DNA of 64,000 bases from Tenebrio molitor (lineage: Eukaryota > Arthropoda > Insecta > Coleoptera > Tenebrionidae): positions 29,574,001 through 29,638,000 of the forward strand of contig NC_091047.1 of NCBI RefSeq assembly GCF_963966145.1. Direction: 5' to 3'. Shown piece by piece: positions 35,330 to 44,944 of the stretch (the stretch's first letter is position 1; every line of letters begins with the position of its first letter). The position numbers and the translations under genes were made by a program. Under the pieces are notes generated by a model. The model worked only from the letters and a program-made list of their open reading frames with translations, was not told the origin of the DNA and did no database searches.

Positions 35330-37842
35330 ATTGCTTTGGCATCGCTCCGACGTCGGCAACGAGAACTCGGGGCCTACATTTCAATTACTTTGATTAAAGA
35401 ATGTCTACCTAGAAACGAAATTGTCTCTAAAATTAATAATCAAGAAATAAACAATGCCTAAAATACTCAATTAAAAAAAAAATATTAATAGTTCACATAA
35501 TTGGAAATCCCCTGGAGGTGACCAAATTCATAACTTTTGGTTAAAAAAATTTACTTGTATTCATAAATGCTTACTTGATCACTTTAACGGATTTATTAGG
35601 GAACCTAACACATTTCCAGAGTTTTTGGCCCATGGTATAACATATCTGAAACCAAAAGATTCCGATACTAAAAATCCATCAAAATATAGGCCAATCACAT
35701 GTCTGCCTACAATTTATAAAATTATGACATCTTGCATTAAAGTAATAATTTACGACCATTGTCAAAAATTAAATATACTTAATGAAGAACAAAAAGGTTG
35801 TGTTAAGGAGTGTTTTGGTTGCAAAGAACAACTTATAATAGATACGGTAATAATGGAACAAGCTAGAAAAAATAATAGAAATATTTATACCGCATTCATA
35901 GACTACAAAAAAGCCTATGATTCAGTACCACATTCATGGTTAATTAAAATTCTTAAAATTTATAAAATTAATTTGGATTTGATTAACTTTTTATCACATG
36001 TAATGACATTTTGGAGAACTACTTTAAATTTATCAATAAACAATACTAAATTAAAATCCGAGCCTATTCAAATTAAACGGGGAATTTATCAAGGAGATTC
36101 TTTAAGTCCTTTATGGTTTTGTCTAGCCATTAATCCTTTGACAAATCTATTAAATAGCACTGGATACGGTTTTAATATTAGACATAATAATACCACACTA
36201 TCAAAATTAAATCACCTTCTTTATATGGATGACATAAAACTTTATGCATCTAAAAAGAATCACATTTTATCTTTATTAACAATAACTGAAAATTTCTCAA
36301 ATGATATTAGCATGAGTTTTGGTATTGATAAGTGTAAAACGCAATCAATATGTCGCGGTCATTACGAAACTTTAGAATATATAACTAAAGAAGGAGAAAT
36401 CATTAAAAATTTAAATAAAGGAGAATTTTATAAATATTTAGGTATTAATCAATCAAATCATATTCAACATACAATTATAAAAGAAAATTTAGAAAAACAA
36501 TTTTATTTAAGAATTAAATCTATTTTAAAATCAAAATTAAACGGTAATAATTTAATTAAAGCAGTTAATACATATGCTGTTCCATTATTGACCTATTCTT
36601 TTGGTATTATAAAATGGTCCAAAACTAATTTACAGAATATAAATATTCAAACTAGAGTTCTCTTTACAAAATTTTGTAAACATCACCCCAAATCTGCTAT
36701 TGAAAGATTTAATTTACCACGCGAAAATGGTGGCAGGGGTTTTTCAAATCTAGAAATTCTACAACATAATCAAATTGCTTCACTAAAAAATTATTTTCTT
36801 AATAGAGCTCGTGATAACACTTTTTTTAATGCTTTGGTTTCAGCGGATAAAGGCTACACACCTTTAAATTTAAGTGATAATATAATTTCAGATATTGTTG
36901 AGCCAAATATACCTGACACTATAGCAAATATAAAACAAAAGTCTTTACATGGGAGATATTTTAAAGAGCTAGAACAGCCAGAAATTAATATTCAAGCTTC
37001 TCATGCATGGCTTAAAAAATCAAATATTCATCCTGAGACTGAGGGTTTTATATTTGCAATACAAGATCGTGTTATAAATACAAGAAATTATAAAAAACAC
37101 ATATGCGGTTTACAATCGATCATTGATAAATGTAGGATTTGCGGAACTGAAGGGGAAACCATTGAACATATCATTTCTTCTTGCACCGTTTTGGCTCAAA
37201 GCGAATATAAAAAACGTCATGATATATTCGCAAAAATTATACACATGAATTTAGCCAATTTATTAAAGGATACACAACCACATTACATTTATAAACCAGA
37301 AAGTTGTTTAGAAAATGACAATTACAAATTATATTTTGATCGGACAGTTTTAACTGACATTCACATTCAGCATAACAGACCAGACATTATTATTTTAAAT
37401 AAACAACAAAAGCAAGCATATCTTTTAGATATAGCTGTTCCAAATTCACACAATATAACACAGACATATAATACAAAAATTAATAAATATTTAGAACTCT
37501 CCGTTGCTATGAGAAATCTTTGGTGTTTAGAAAAAATTTCGATTTTACCATTTATAATTTCAGCAACAGGAATAGTACCCCAATCTCTTTTTAAAAATTT
37601 AAAAATTTTGGACTTAGAGAACACATTGGTGGTTGAAATTCAAAAAGGTATATTATTATACTCATGTCACATCGTGAGGAAATTCCTTAACATTGACACA
37701 GAACATAAAACACAAAAAAGTCAAAATGCGGAGGCGAGACGCCGGTAATTATGTTGATAAGCACTGCACTATTACTTGATAGTATTATCCGTAATAGTGT
37801 ATGTACTCCGGCAAAATTGCCGTGCCGCCGGGTGGAGGTGGG
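35330..37842 (+). mobile_element. R4/Dong-like (R2-superfamily) non-LTR retrotransposon, 5' end unclear
   Basis: The unit holds a long reverse transcriptase-endonuclease frame and a short 3' untranslated region ending GGGTGGAGGTGGG. That end is shared with the truncated copy at 3001-4058, read in the other direction. The 3' region has a 22-bp segment absent from that copy, which forms a small hairpin CACTATTAC...GTAATAGTG (37767-37799). The 5' boundary cannot be fixed: coding sequence is traceable back to about 35330 and then becomes AT-rich DNA. Confidence 0.85.
35475..37748 (+). CDS. R4-like reverse transcriptase with restriction-like endonuclease
   Basis: The protein would copy its RNA at a nicked chromosomal site. 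The frame is open from 35475. Its only start-like codon near the front is a TTG at 35625, so I treat it as continuing from upstream. Numbering from 35625, the N-terminal motif WKSPGGDQIHNFW lies upstream (35502 on). The fingers motif is YRPITCLPTIYK (21-32). Catalytic Asp is D93 (AFIDYKKAYDS), the active site is YMDD (200-203) and a primer-grip-like GEFYKYLGI is at 267-274. A CX2CX8HX4C knuckle is at C503, C506, H515 and C520. The restriction-like nuclease has RPD (585-587) and D602 (LLDIAVP). These C-terminal elements define the R2/R4 superfamily. An upstream segment in another frame (35330-35458, RRQRELGAYIS) joins by a one-base loss near 35459, so the copy is frameshifted and N-terminally incomplete. 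Confidence 0.88.
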   Translation, partial: KKNINSSHNWKSPGGDQIHNFWLKKFTCIHKCLLDHFNGFIREPNTFPEFLAHGITYLKPKDSDTKNPSKYRPITCLPTIYKIMTSCIKVIIYDHCQKLNILNEEQKGCVKECFGCKEQLIIDTVIMEQARKNNRNIYTAFIDYKKAYDSVPHSWLIKILKIYKINLDLINFLSHVMTFWRTTLNLSINNTKLKSEPIQIKRGIYQGDSLSPLWFCLAINPLTNLLNSTGYGFNIRHNNTTLSKLNHLLYMDDIKLYASKKNHILSLLTITENFSNDISMSFGIDKCKTQSICRGHYETLEYITKEGEIIKNLNKGEFYKYLGINQSNHIQHTIIKENLEKQFYLRIKSILKSKLNGNNLIKAVNTYAVPLLTYSFGIIKWSKTNLQNINIQTRVLFTKFCKHHPKSAIERFNLPRENGGRGFSNLEILQHNQIASLKNYFLNRARDNTFFNALVSADKGYTPLNLSDNIISDIVEPNIPDTIANIKQKSLHGRYFKELEQPEINIQASHAWLKKSNIHPETEGFIFAIQDRVINTRNYKKHICGLQSIIDKCRICGTEGETIEHIISSCTVLAQSEYKKRHDIFAKIIHMNLANLLKDTQPHYIYKPESCLENDNYKLYFDRTVLTDIHIQHNRPDIIILNKQQKQAYLLDIAVPNSHNITQTYNTKINKYLELSVAMRNLWCLEKISILPFIISATGIVPQSLFKNLKILDLENTLVVEIQKGILLYSCHIVRKFLNIDTEHKTQKSQNAEARRR

Positions 37843-38576
37843 ATAGGAGAGAAAATAAAGAAATACTATTATTTTTGATTAGTTTGTTTATTTTCTTTCA
37901 GTTTAAATTCTCATTTGGGAATATGTCCACATGTAAAACAAAAGCCTCAAAAATGATTGTTTAAGAACCGAATCAAATAAGAAGTGATATCACATCCGAA
38001 AAAGATAAAAGAAAGTAAAGAGAGGAAAATATAAGAATTGGAATTGAAAAGTATACAATTAATAAAGCTGAAGATGTGTTTAAATCAGGATTTCGAAGAG
38101 ATAAAAAAGAATTGGCAAAAGGAGAAAAAAACCAAGAAGAATAATGGTGATGTGAAAATATATTCAACTGAGGATTAAAAAGGAATAAGAGATTACGTAG
38201 GATAAAATGAATATGGCTCCCTGCAGATAATCATAAATCATCGGCAACAAAAAGTATTGTAACAGAAATTACATTTACATTTTTTACTGTTCATGTAACA
38301 TGTTTGAAAGATCGAAAAGCAATAACTGAATTATTTTAAAGTGTCAATTTTAAAAAATGAGAAATTTTTTTTCCGAATAATAAAAATACTTATTTATTAT
38401 ATAAGACGATAACTTTCTAAATTTTATCGTCGTGAATAATATTCTATTTTTTATAGCATTTGTATTTTATTATTAAAACATTTTTTTATACTTACAACTG
38501 ACATTAAAAGTGACGTTTTTAGTGGAAGCTAATTTGATTAAAAATTGCTCTTTATAACTTACCGTGTTAAAAGTAT
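37843..38576. other. gene-free AT-rich sequence
   Basis: A-rich then T-rich DNA; no gene or terminal repeat recognised. Confidence 0.4.
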
Positions 38577-38855
38577 TTTTCTATAATTGATTCAAAAAAT
38601 TGAAATTCACGCATAGTTATCTGTGCCTGAAGTGGGTCATTTTCTGACGTGTATTTTTTTTTGCATTGTTAGTAAGATCGAAACCATACAAAACAGTGTG
38701 TGAAATGCAATTTCACGCATACGACTATTTCTGTTTTTCATTTCACGCACTGTTTTTTATTAGTTACGTAGCAACATGGTCACTGCATTGAAACTTCAGA
38801 GTTCCTTCAAAAATTTGAATTTTTAATTTCAATTTTTTGAATCAATTATAGAAAA
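38577..38855. mobile_element. inverted-repeat element with perfect 31-bp arms
   Basis: 38577-38607 and 38825-38855 are exact reverse complements (TTTTCTATAATTGATTCAAA...). The 217-bp interior has CACGCATA and TTTCACGCA repeats. No target duplication is visible. The next hairpin begins only eight bases after the right arm, so the two may form one composite element. Confidence 0.7.
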
Positions 38856-38862
38856 AATATTG

Positions 38863-38994
38863 TTTATATTTCGTGCGCGAACATGTTTTTGTGCATTCAA
38901 AGGCTTATACTGCCTCGACCTTCGTCTCGGCGTAAAAGACCTTTTCATGCACAAAAAACACTCTCTTCGCGCACTTAATATAAAAATAACTATT
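38863..38994. repeat. long imperfect palindrome (hairpin family) ending AAATAACTATT
   Basis: The left arm is ATATTTCGTGCGCGAACATG then TTTTTGTGCATTCAAAGG. The right arm is CCTTTTCATGCACAAAAAAC then TCTTCGCGCACTTAATAT. The tip is CTCGACCTTCGTCTCGG. AAAAATAACTATT ends the unit. Confidence 0.8.
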
Positions 38995-39310
38995 AACACT
39001 AGCTATTTTTTATTTATTTATAAATGTTAAAGTGGCTCTATTTGCCGCTTTTTCAATATCTGCGGGAAATCTGTCGTCGATATCGGCATCGTTAACGTCG
39101 TTTTCTTTGCATTCCATGTTTACGAATAATATGGAATAATGTGGAATTGAAAGTGTTTTACAAAACGTAATGAAAACTTTTTTGACGTTTCTAATAAACA
39201 AATGTCAATAGAAGACCAGCTACCTGATTTTTGCCGCAGAAATTAAAATAAACATCAAAAATACGACTGTGTTTTTAAATGCAATGCAAACCAGTTGTAT
39301 AAAAAATAGA
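38995..39310. other. gene-free spacer between hairpins
   Basis: A minus-strand frame at 39010-39201 has no recognised domain. Otherwise nothing seen. Confidence 0.4.
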
Positions 39311-39443
39311 TGTATGATGGACGTGTTAAAAGTGATTTTATTTTGTTCGTGGGGTTGGTCAACTCGCTGCGCTCGTTTCCCAATCTACCCCACTTACAAA
39401 ATAAAATCTCACTTTTAACACTTACATCATAAGTAACTATTTT
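39311..39443. repeat. long imperfect palindrome (hairpin family) ending AAGTAACTATTTT
   Basis: The left arm is GGACGTGTTAAAAGTGATTT then TATTTTGTTCGTGGGGTTGG. The right arm is CCCCACTTACAAAATAAAAT then CTCACTTTTAACACTTAC. The tip is AACTCGCTGCGCTCGTTT. The flank is CATAAGTAACTATTTT. Confidence 0.8.
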
Positions 39444-39499
39444 AAATCACTACTACTCGTTATGAGCGTTGTTAGGGTAATAAAAAAAATAAATTACTT

Positions 39500-39555
39500 T
39501 ATCAACCCTTGCTGTTAAAGTAGCCCTTTATCTACCCTTGCGGTTAAAATGCTAC
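39500..39555. repeat. two-unit tandem repeat
   Basis: CTTTATCAACCCTTGCTGTT is followed at once by CTTTATCTACCCTTGCGGTT, each ending in AAA(G/A)T(A/G). It lies about 60 bp after the hairpin at 39311. Confidence 0.6.
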
Positions 39556-42007
39556 TTGACCTTTAGATTTGAATAGATAAAAAAAAGCACACTTAACATC
39601 TGCTATTAAAAAAAAACTGAAATCTTAATATGATACGAATATAATAATGTGGAGAAGAATTGAATGATATGGAGCAAGTATTAACCACGAAAAGAATTTT
39701 TTTTTAAGAAAATGAGCAAAATTTCAGCTGATAATTTTAATTAGTAATTGGATATCTCTGAAATTCTGATAGAGTAAAAAGGGATCTTGATATTTTTTTG
39801 ATTTTTTGATTGGACGTTTGGTGTTTGTTTGGCGCCGCACCAATAATTTGAATCCTTCTGTTTGCGGTCTCCGGCCTTGATAAATATCCTAGAAAACACG
39901 GTCGGCCGACATGAATGTTTTAGTACCTCTGGCAATAAATAAGTATGTGATCGTGCACTCCGCCCACACGATTTCGCTCCGGCGACCGGACTCCGGGCCT
40001 CCGAACGTAACTCTTAGCCATCAATATCAGCGGATTACCAACAGCTGTGCACCGCCCAATAAAATTAATTTTGTATGAGCTCGGTCACAAGTCCAAACAA
40101 TCCGATAAAAAATACACACAGCAAGCTCCTGGCAAACGGGCTGTCGATTAACATACCCCTCATTTGCATCCCAGCTAGACCAGACGATTATTTTTTATTG
40201 TTATGGCGGTGAAGATGAGCGCCAGGATTAATAGTCCCGGGGCTCGTGGAACGACGTAAAAACGTGTGTTTCGACTTTTGTTCGGCGGAGGTGCGTATTA
40301 ATTAAATGGCAAAGCATTTAAAAGAGAGAAATTCCATTTTACAAATATTCCACATCCCTTGTTCCGGAACAACCCAATTTGCGAAGCGTGTGACTCCGAC
40401 AGACAAATTCCATCCCAAGTTTTATGCCGCACAAAACGAAATAAAACAATGTGCAAGAAGTTTTTCGTTTTGGAAAATGGCGGTATAAATTTCGGGGGCG
40501 ACGTTCGATCGGTCCCGATGAATTTTCGTTTTGACAAAATCGACTTGCTTCAACGAAATTCAAAAGGGGGTGGTCTCCAGACTTAAATAGACGCAGCGTG
40601 GCAGCTACCCTAATTCAGCTTGTAAATTATGACCACACTGTTTAATAAAACGTCGCCTTGTGTTTGTGCTCTTTAACATTTTGATGAATTGGACGCGAGA
40701 TGGCTCAGATAAAAATCATAATTAATTTTATGGAGAAAGGTTTACCATTTGTTTATGGCCGTAAAATGTGACACGACAGCAATTACGAGCCTCGAACAAA
40801 AACTCAAATTCTGCAGGCAACGCCGGACCTAAATATACGAACAGACAAGAATGAGCAAGTAACTAGTTGCTAGCGTCATTTGGAGGATATTGGAAAATAT
40901 GAACCAGTAGCCGGTGAAAATACGTTCGTTTGGGGCCCTAATGGACTTGTTTGTACTCCGAAGGAGTGAAAAACTAAAGGAGGCAAACGAGAAAATTAGA
41001 CAAAGGGAAAGAAATAACTGGAAAATCCTTTCGTCTGAAAAAGCGCAACCTTTCTGTGTATAGAAGCCAACAGAACGCAAATTATCCCACTAAGTGAAGC
41101 ATTAAGGCATTCATAGTTACAAATAAAAGAAAACGTTGCCGTATCATGAAAGGCAAATAGAAGAGTTTAAGTGATTACATAGAAGTTGCCATGACACTTT
41201 GAGATATTCGTTTAAAGTTTTCCATCCCCGCGGGCGACAAGAGAATGATTTATTGCTTTTTAAACAGTTAAGCCTGGCGCAGAATGCCACAACTCCCGGT
41301 TAACCTCGCGCCGGTATAAATTATGTACACAAAAATTGCTGAACTTGGCTTTGCAAGATTTGTGAACTATCATAAACAGGAAGAGTCCTGGCTTGACGTT
41401 AACTTCCACACTTTCACTCCGGTGTTGGTTCAACACAGGTAATAGACTAGAAGATTAAGTAAAACGACGGCGTAGTGGGGGTGGTTTGGTTGGTGTTACG
41501 TCCCTAACATTTACTAAAAACTACAATTTTTCCACTTGCGAGGTTAATAGAAGAGTAGAACCTTCACTCACTTTGACATCCGTTGCGATATCTAAATAAT
41601 TATATTTGATTGTACGTCAGTTTGCTTCAAAACGCAAAAGCGAAATGTTTCTTCCTCAACCCATGTTTACAGCTAGTGGAGTCAGCAAATTGCAGTCTGA
41701 GTAAACACTTTGAAAATTTATAACGCCTCCAGTAAGTAGACAAAATGGGAAAGGAACGCTTTCAGAATTCACGATCACATTTCACATGGAGATTCATTTA
41801 ACAACAGTTCTACTCGTGAAAGCTTCCATACAGTGGAATAGATGCAATACGTGAGTCGACACATGAGTTTCATGATACAGGTTTTATCGTAAATGGCGTT
41901 GTATCGCTGCAATTGTATCAGTGTCTGTGGGTTGCGATACGTCTTGCAGTTCCCAGACTGAATAAAATTTGGCAACTTTTGCGCAACATCGGGTGCAAGT
42001 TTCAACA
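39556..42007. other. gene-free sequence with a GC-richer unique island at about 39.9-41.4 kb
   Basis: The island is CpG-bearing and lacks repeats. Small overlapping frames around 40298-40586 on both strands have no recognisable motif. Nothing supports a gene. Confidence 0.4.
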
Positions 42008-43069
42008 TGTACTATGCCGGCCAAAAAATTTTGGCCGTCATTATCTGTCAATTCAAAAAAAAAAATTGTAATCCGTACTTTATTGTCATCATGATTACCG
42101 TCTTGATTATGAACGTTATTTTTTGGGTGGTAAATTTCAAAACTCAAAATTATTTTGTCATTTCTATTACACAGAACGTTTACCTCAGGTTATCTATGTA
42201 GGATTGCTCTAATTTTGGTCATTCATGTCGGATTTTTGGAATATCTGAGTTTCAAACAGTTTCAATTGATTGTCAAAATGACAAGAATCGAAAGTGGGGT
42301 TACTATTCCTAAAGGTTTATTTCCACTTTTTTAGTGTGCTGGTAGTAGTGTCTACTGCCTTGACGACGAGTCTGGTAGACACATGTTTATGGTCTAGTCC
42401 GTTTTACTTTCCATGGCGGCCGGTAGGAAATGTCAAATAATTTGTCAGATTTATTGGATTTTATTTATATAAAAATTAAATGTACAATTACTTATATCAT
42501 TGAAATGGTTTTCTAAAGGCAAGCATTATCCTTTGATCAATCCAAACAACTGTATTTCGTATTCTCCAATTGTAGAACAACCTGTACTCTGTCAAATAAC
42601 TTCCCGACGATTTTTGAGGCAATAAGTTTGATCGCGCGCTATCTATCTTCTCCAAAAGGTGGTCTGGGAAGAAAACTTGACTTCTGCTTCGGTTCGGTTG
42701 TGAGAATTCATTTTATTAAAAGAAATTAGCGCAAATGAAAGAAATCACATGAAAAACTTCGACAGACTGAATTTTGATGAATCGTTTGTTATCATAGTAA
42801 CAAGGCATAGCAATCTTTTTCAGAGCCAAATTTTTTTATTTAAATTTATTTTCTTTTAAATAATTGTCTCAGTATACTAAAAAATCTTGTACGTCACACG
42901 ACCGGTAGACGCATTATGGCCTCGCTAGTTTACAAGTCTCGCCCTATCGGGCTCGACCTGTAATTCACTAGCTCGTCCATAAAAACTTTACTACCGGTCT
43001 TGTAACGTAAATAGCTATACTTGAATGTCAAGAAAGTGACGGCCAAAATTTTTTGGCCGCCATAGTACA
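42008..43069. mobile_element. 1.06-kb inverted-repeat element with self-palindromic ends
   Basis: 33-bp inverted ends (42008-42040 and 43037-43069) differ at one base. Each contains GGCCAAAAAATTTTGGCC, itself a palindrome, bordered by TGTACTATG and GTCA. Weaker pairing continues inward. No coding region was found. A family hairpin (42886-43018) lies just inside the right end. No target duplication is evident. The class is unknown. Confidence 0.75.
42886..43018. repeat. long imperfect palindrome (hairpin family) ending AAATAGCTAT
   Basis: The left arm includes CTTGTACGTCACACGACCGG then TAG..CTCGCTAGTTTACA. The right arm includes CACTAGCTCGTCCATAAAAA then CTACCGGTCTTGTAACGT. The tip is CTCGCCCTATCGGGCTCG. 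The end motif AAATAGCTAT differs by one base from the family's AAATAACTAT. Confidence 0.75.
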
Positions 43070-43085
43070 CCGCATGCATCGATAG

Positions 43086-43360
43086 TATCGACCGTGGAGG
43101 GAGAAAAGACTGGAGATGGCATTTCCTATGCTTCCCATGTTAAAAATTCGAACCCTCTAAAAGCACGTGCAACAACCTTTTATGATCCAGTCCACAATGC
43201 GCTAGATAAAGAAGCACAATGCTCCTGGAAGGAAGACGAAGGAAGCCATTGGCCTAGCGTCTATATTCAGAAACCTTTTATGACGCCGTAGTTTTCGCGG
43301 GCCGGTACACTTATTTGAATTAGTGCCATCTCCAGTCTTTTCTCCCTCCACGGTATCGAC
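43086..43360. mobile_element. inverted-repeat element enclosing an open frame
   Basis: Inverted arms at 43086-43121 and 43324-43360 share 30 identical bases (CCGTGGAGGGAGAAAAGACT and onward). Only about 200 bp lie between. An open frame crosses the left arm and the interior (43094-43291, opening at a GTG, no ATG start). It gives 65 residues with DGISYASHVKNSNPLKARAT and CSWKEDEGSHWPSVYIQ, unlike chance AT-rich translation. I do not recognise the protein. Confidence 0.6.
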
Positions 43361-43383
43361 ACTATTCTATCATCAATAACCTA

Positions 43384-44540
43384 CTTTCCAGTGATACACT
43401 GGACTATGACAGAACACTTTATCTTGTTTCATGGTTCTTCCGTCTCCAATTCTTTGCAGTATCGAACTACTGCCATCTTTTCACGCTGAAGAAGCGACTG
43501 ACCTGTAGCCCTTTTACGTAAAGCCATTCTTCAACTTTAAATTCTTCGCCAATTTTGAATTTTATGGTTTTATATTTAAACAAGTCCTGCGCATGTCAAA
43601 TGGACGAAATTTGGCTGACACTCAGAGATACCATAAAATAAGTAGGTCTGACATTTTGACAAGTCTACCAACTTGAAAACATTTTGACAATTGTTTATTA
43701 AAACGAATTTACACTCTAGAATTTACTAGTTCTTTTTTTTTAATTAATTGTCAGTGTCAAAATTCCCTCAAAGAACAGGCTGTATCACCCTAAAACCTTT
43801 CATTTCGGAACATCTATCGTAAAATCTCTCTAGATCAGGTTTGAGGTTATGTCAGTAATTTTCAAATGTCAGAAAAGTTTCAGGTGTAACCAAACTTTAT
43901 ACCAAAAGACAAGAAATAAAGACCATAATGACACTGAAAAGTGCAACTGAACATATACAGGAAAATGGGAATTTATTTAATGGGTAATATAAGCAGTTTA
44001 CCTATTCGTCTTTAGAATCTAACCCCCAATCGTCTTCCGAATATGATTCTGCGGAGAGTTGAATTATTATTGACAGAATGTCCTCAATTGGTAGATTTCC
44101 CATCAATTATTTCCAGTCCTCTCTAATCAGTTCCTCGCAGTGACGAACACCATTGGCCCATATATTCATTCATAAAATTGTAAAAGAAAATACCTCGAAT
44201 ATGTGTGCATCTTTACTGCAATTTAGCATGGTCGGTTTTTCTCTCTGCATTTCTTCAAGTAATCTAATCATAGCCAATTTTTCTCGTTGTGTTAGATCTT
44301 TGCTTTCGGAAACTCATTTAACTTTTTATTTTTATTTAAATGTAATTGCAGATTGCAGCATCACTAGCGCAAGCGCCTTCACAATTCACATCAATGACTG
44401 ACATACAGTTGACATTTTACGTTGCCAACCTAATTACTATCAAATAACCAGTGGCTCATACCAACCTGACAACACTTTGACAATTGATTATAAAAAAAAA
44501 ACAGACTTCACTTTCCAGTGATACACTGGACTATGACAGA
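43384..44540. repeat. 30-bp perfect direct repeats bounding 1.1 kb
   Basis: CTTTCCAGTGATACACTGGA then CTATGACAGA occurs at 43384-43413 and 44511-44540. The core TCCAGTGATACACTGGA is also a short hairpin. The interval holds coding-like debris (see 44002-44160). On the minus strand around 43440-43530 it also reads RKRATGQSLLQREKMAVVRY. These could be terminal repeats of a degraded element or an old segmental duplication. Confidence 0.5.
44002..44160 (-). pseudogene. unrecognised coding fragment with acidic C-terminus
   Basis: On the minus strand from 44160 the sequence reads WANGVRHCEELIREDWK, one in-frame TAA, LMGNLPIEDILSIIIQLSAE, then SYSEDDWGLDSKDE and a stop at 44002-44004. The low AT bias, the acidic SEDDWGLDSKDE tail and a single stop suggest a former exon or ORF end. 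I cannot name the family. Confidence 0.35.
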
Positions 44541-44607
44541 GCACTTGTTTTATGGAGCACCAAATCCAAAGAGTATTCACCGACATTCATCGACGTACAG
44601 TCGTTGC

Positions 44608-44928
44608 CCAAAATAAAATAGGACAAAGTGTTACCTTAGACAGTTTAACAATTCAAAGATTTGTGTAGTGTAACTGAGGCGTATGTGTCTCAGATTACAA
44701 CTTGATTTGACGACTGATTTACAAAAAGTTAGGTTGTGTTTTTTCACTTGTCATCTCGTCACTGTCACTATGTTCAATTGAATGATTGTGAGTTTTTGAA
44801 ATATTGTCGAATGATGACACTGATCAGAATTGTTTTTTTATTTTTGACACTTTTGTTTCCTAAGAGATGGATTTCGCAAAAATATCGAATTACACAATCG
44901 AAATTTACTTTGTCCTATTTTATTTTGG
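44608..44928. mobile_element. MITE-like element with 22-bp terminal inverted repeats
   Basis: 44608-44629 (CCAAAATAAAATAGGACAAA..) and 44907-44928 are exact reverse complements. The right end runs into a short GGTCAGGTCAGGTCAGG tandem. The 321-bp interior is non-coding. No convincing target duplication was seen. Confidence 0.65.
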
Positions 44929-44944
44929 TCAGGTCAGGTCAGGT

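Noticed and set aside
35625..35627. Annotated start of the R4-like protein
   Set aside because: The codon is TTG and the frame continues upstream through conserved residues, so it is not a true start.
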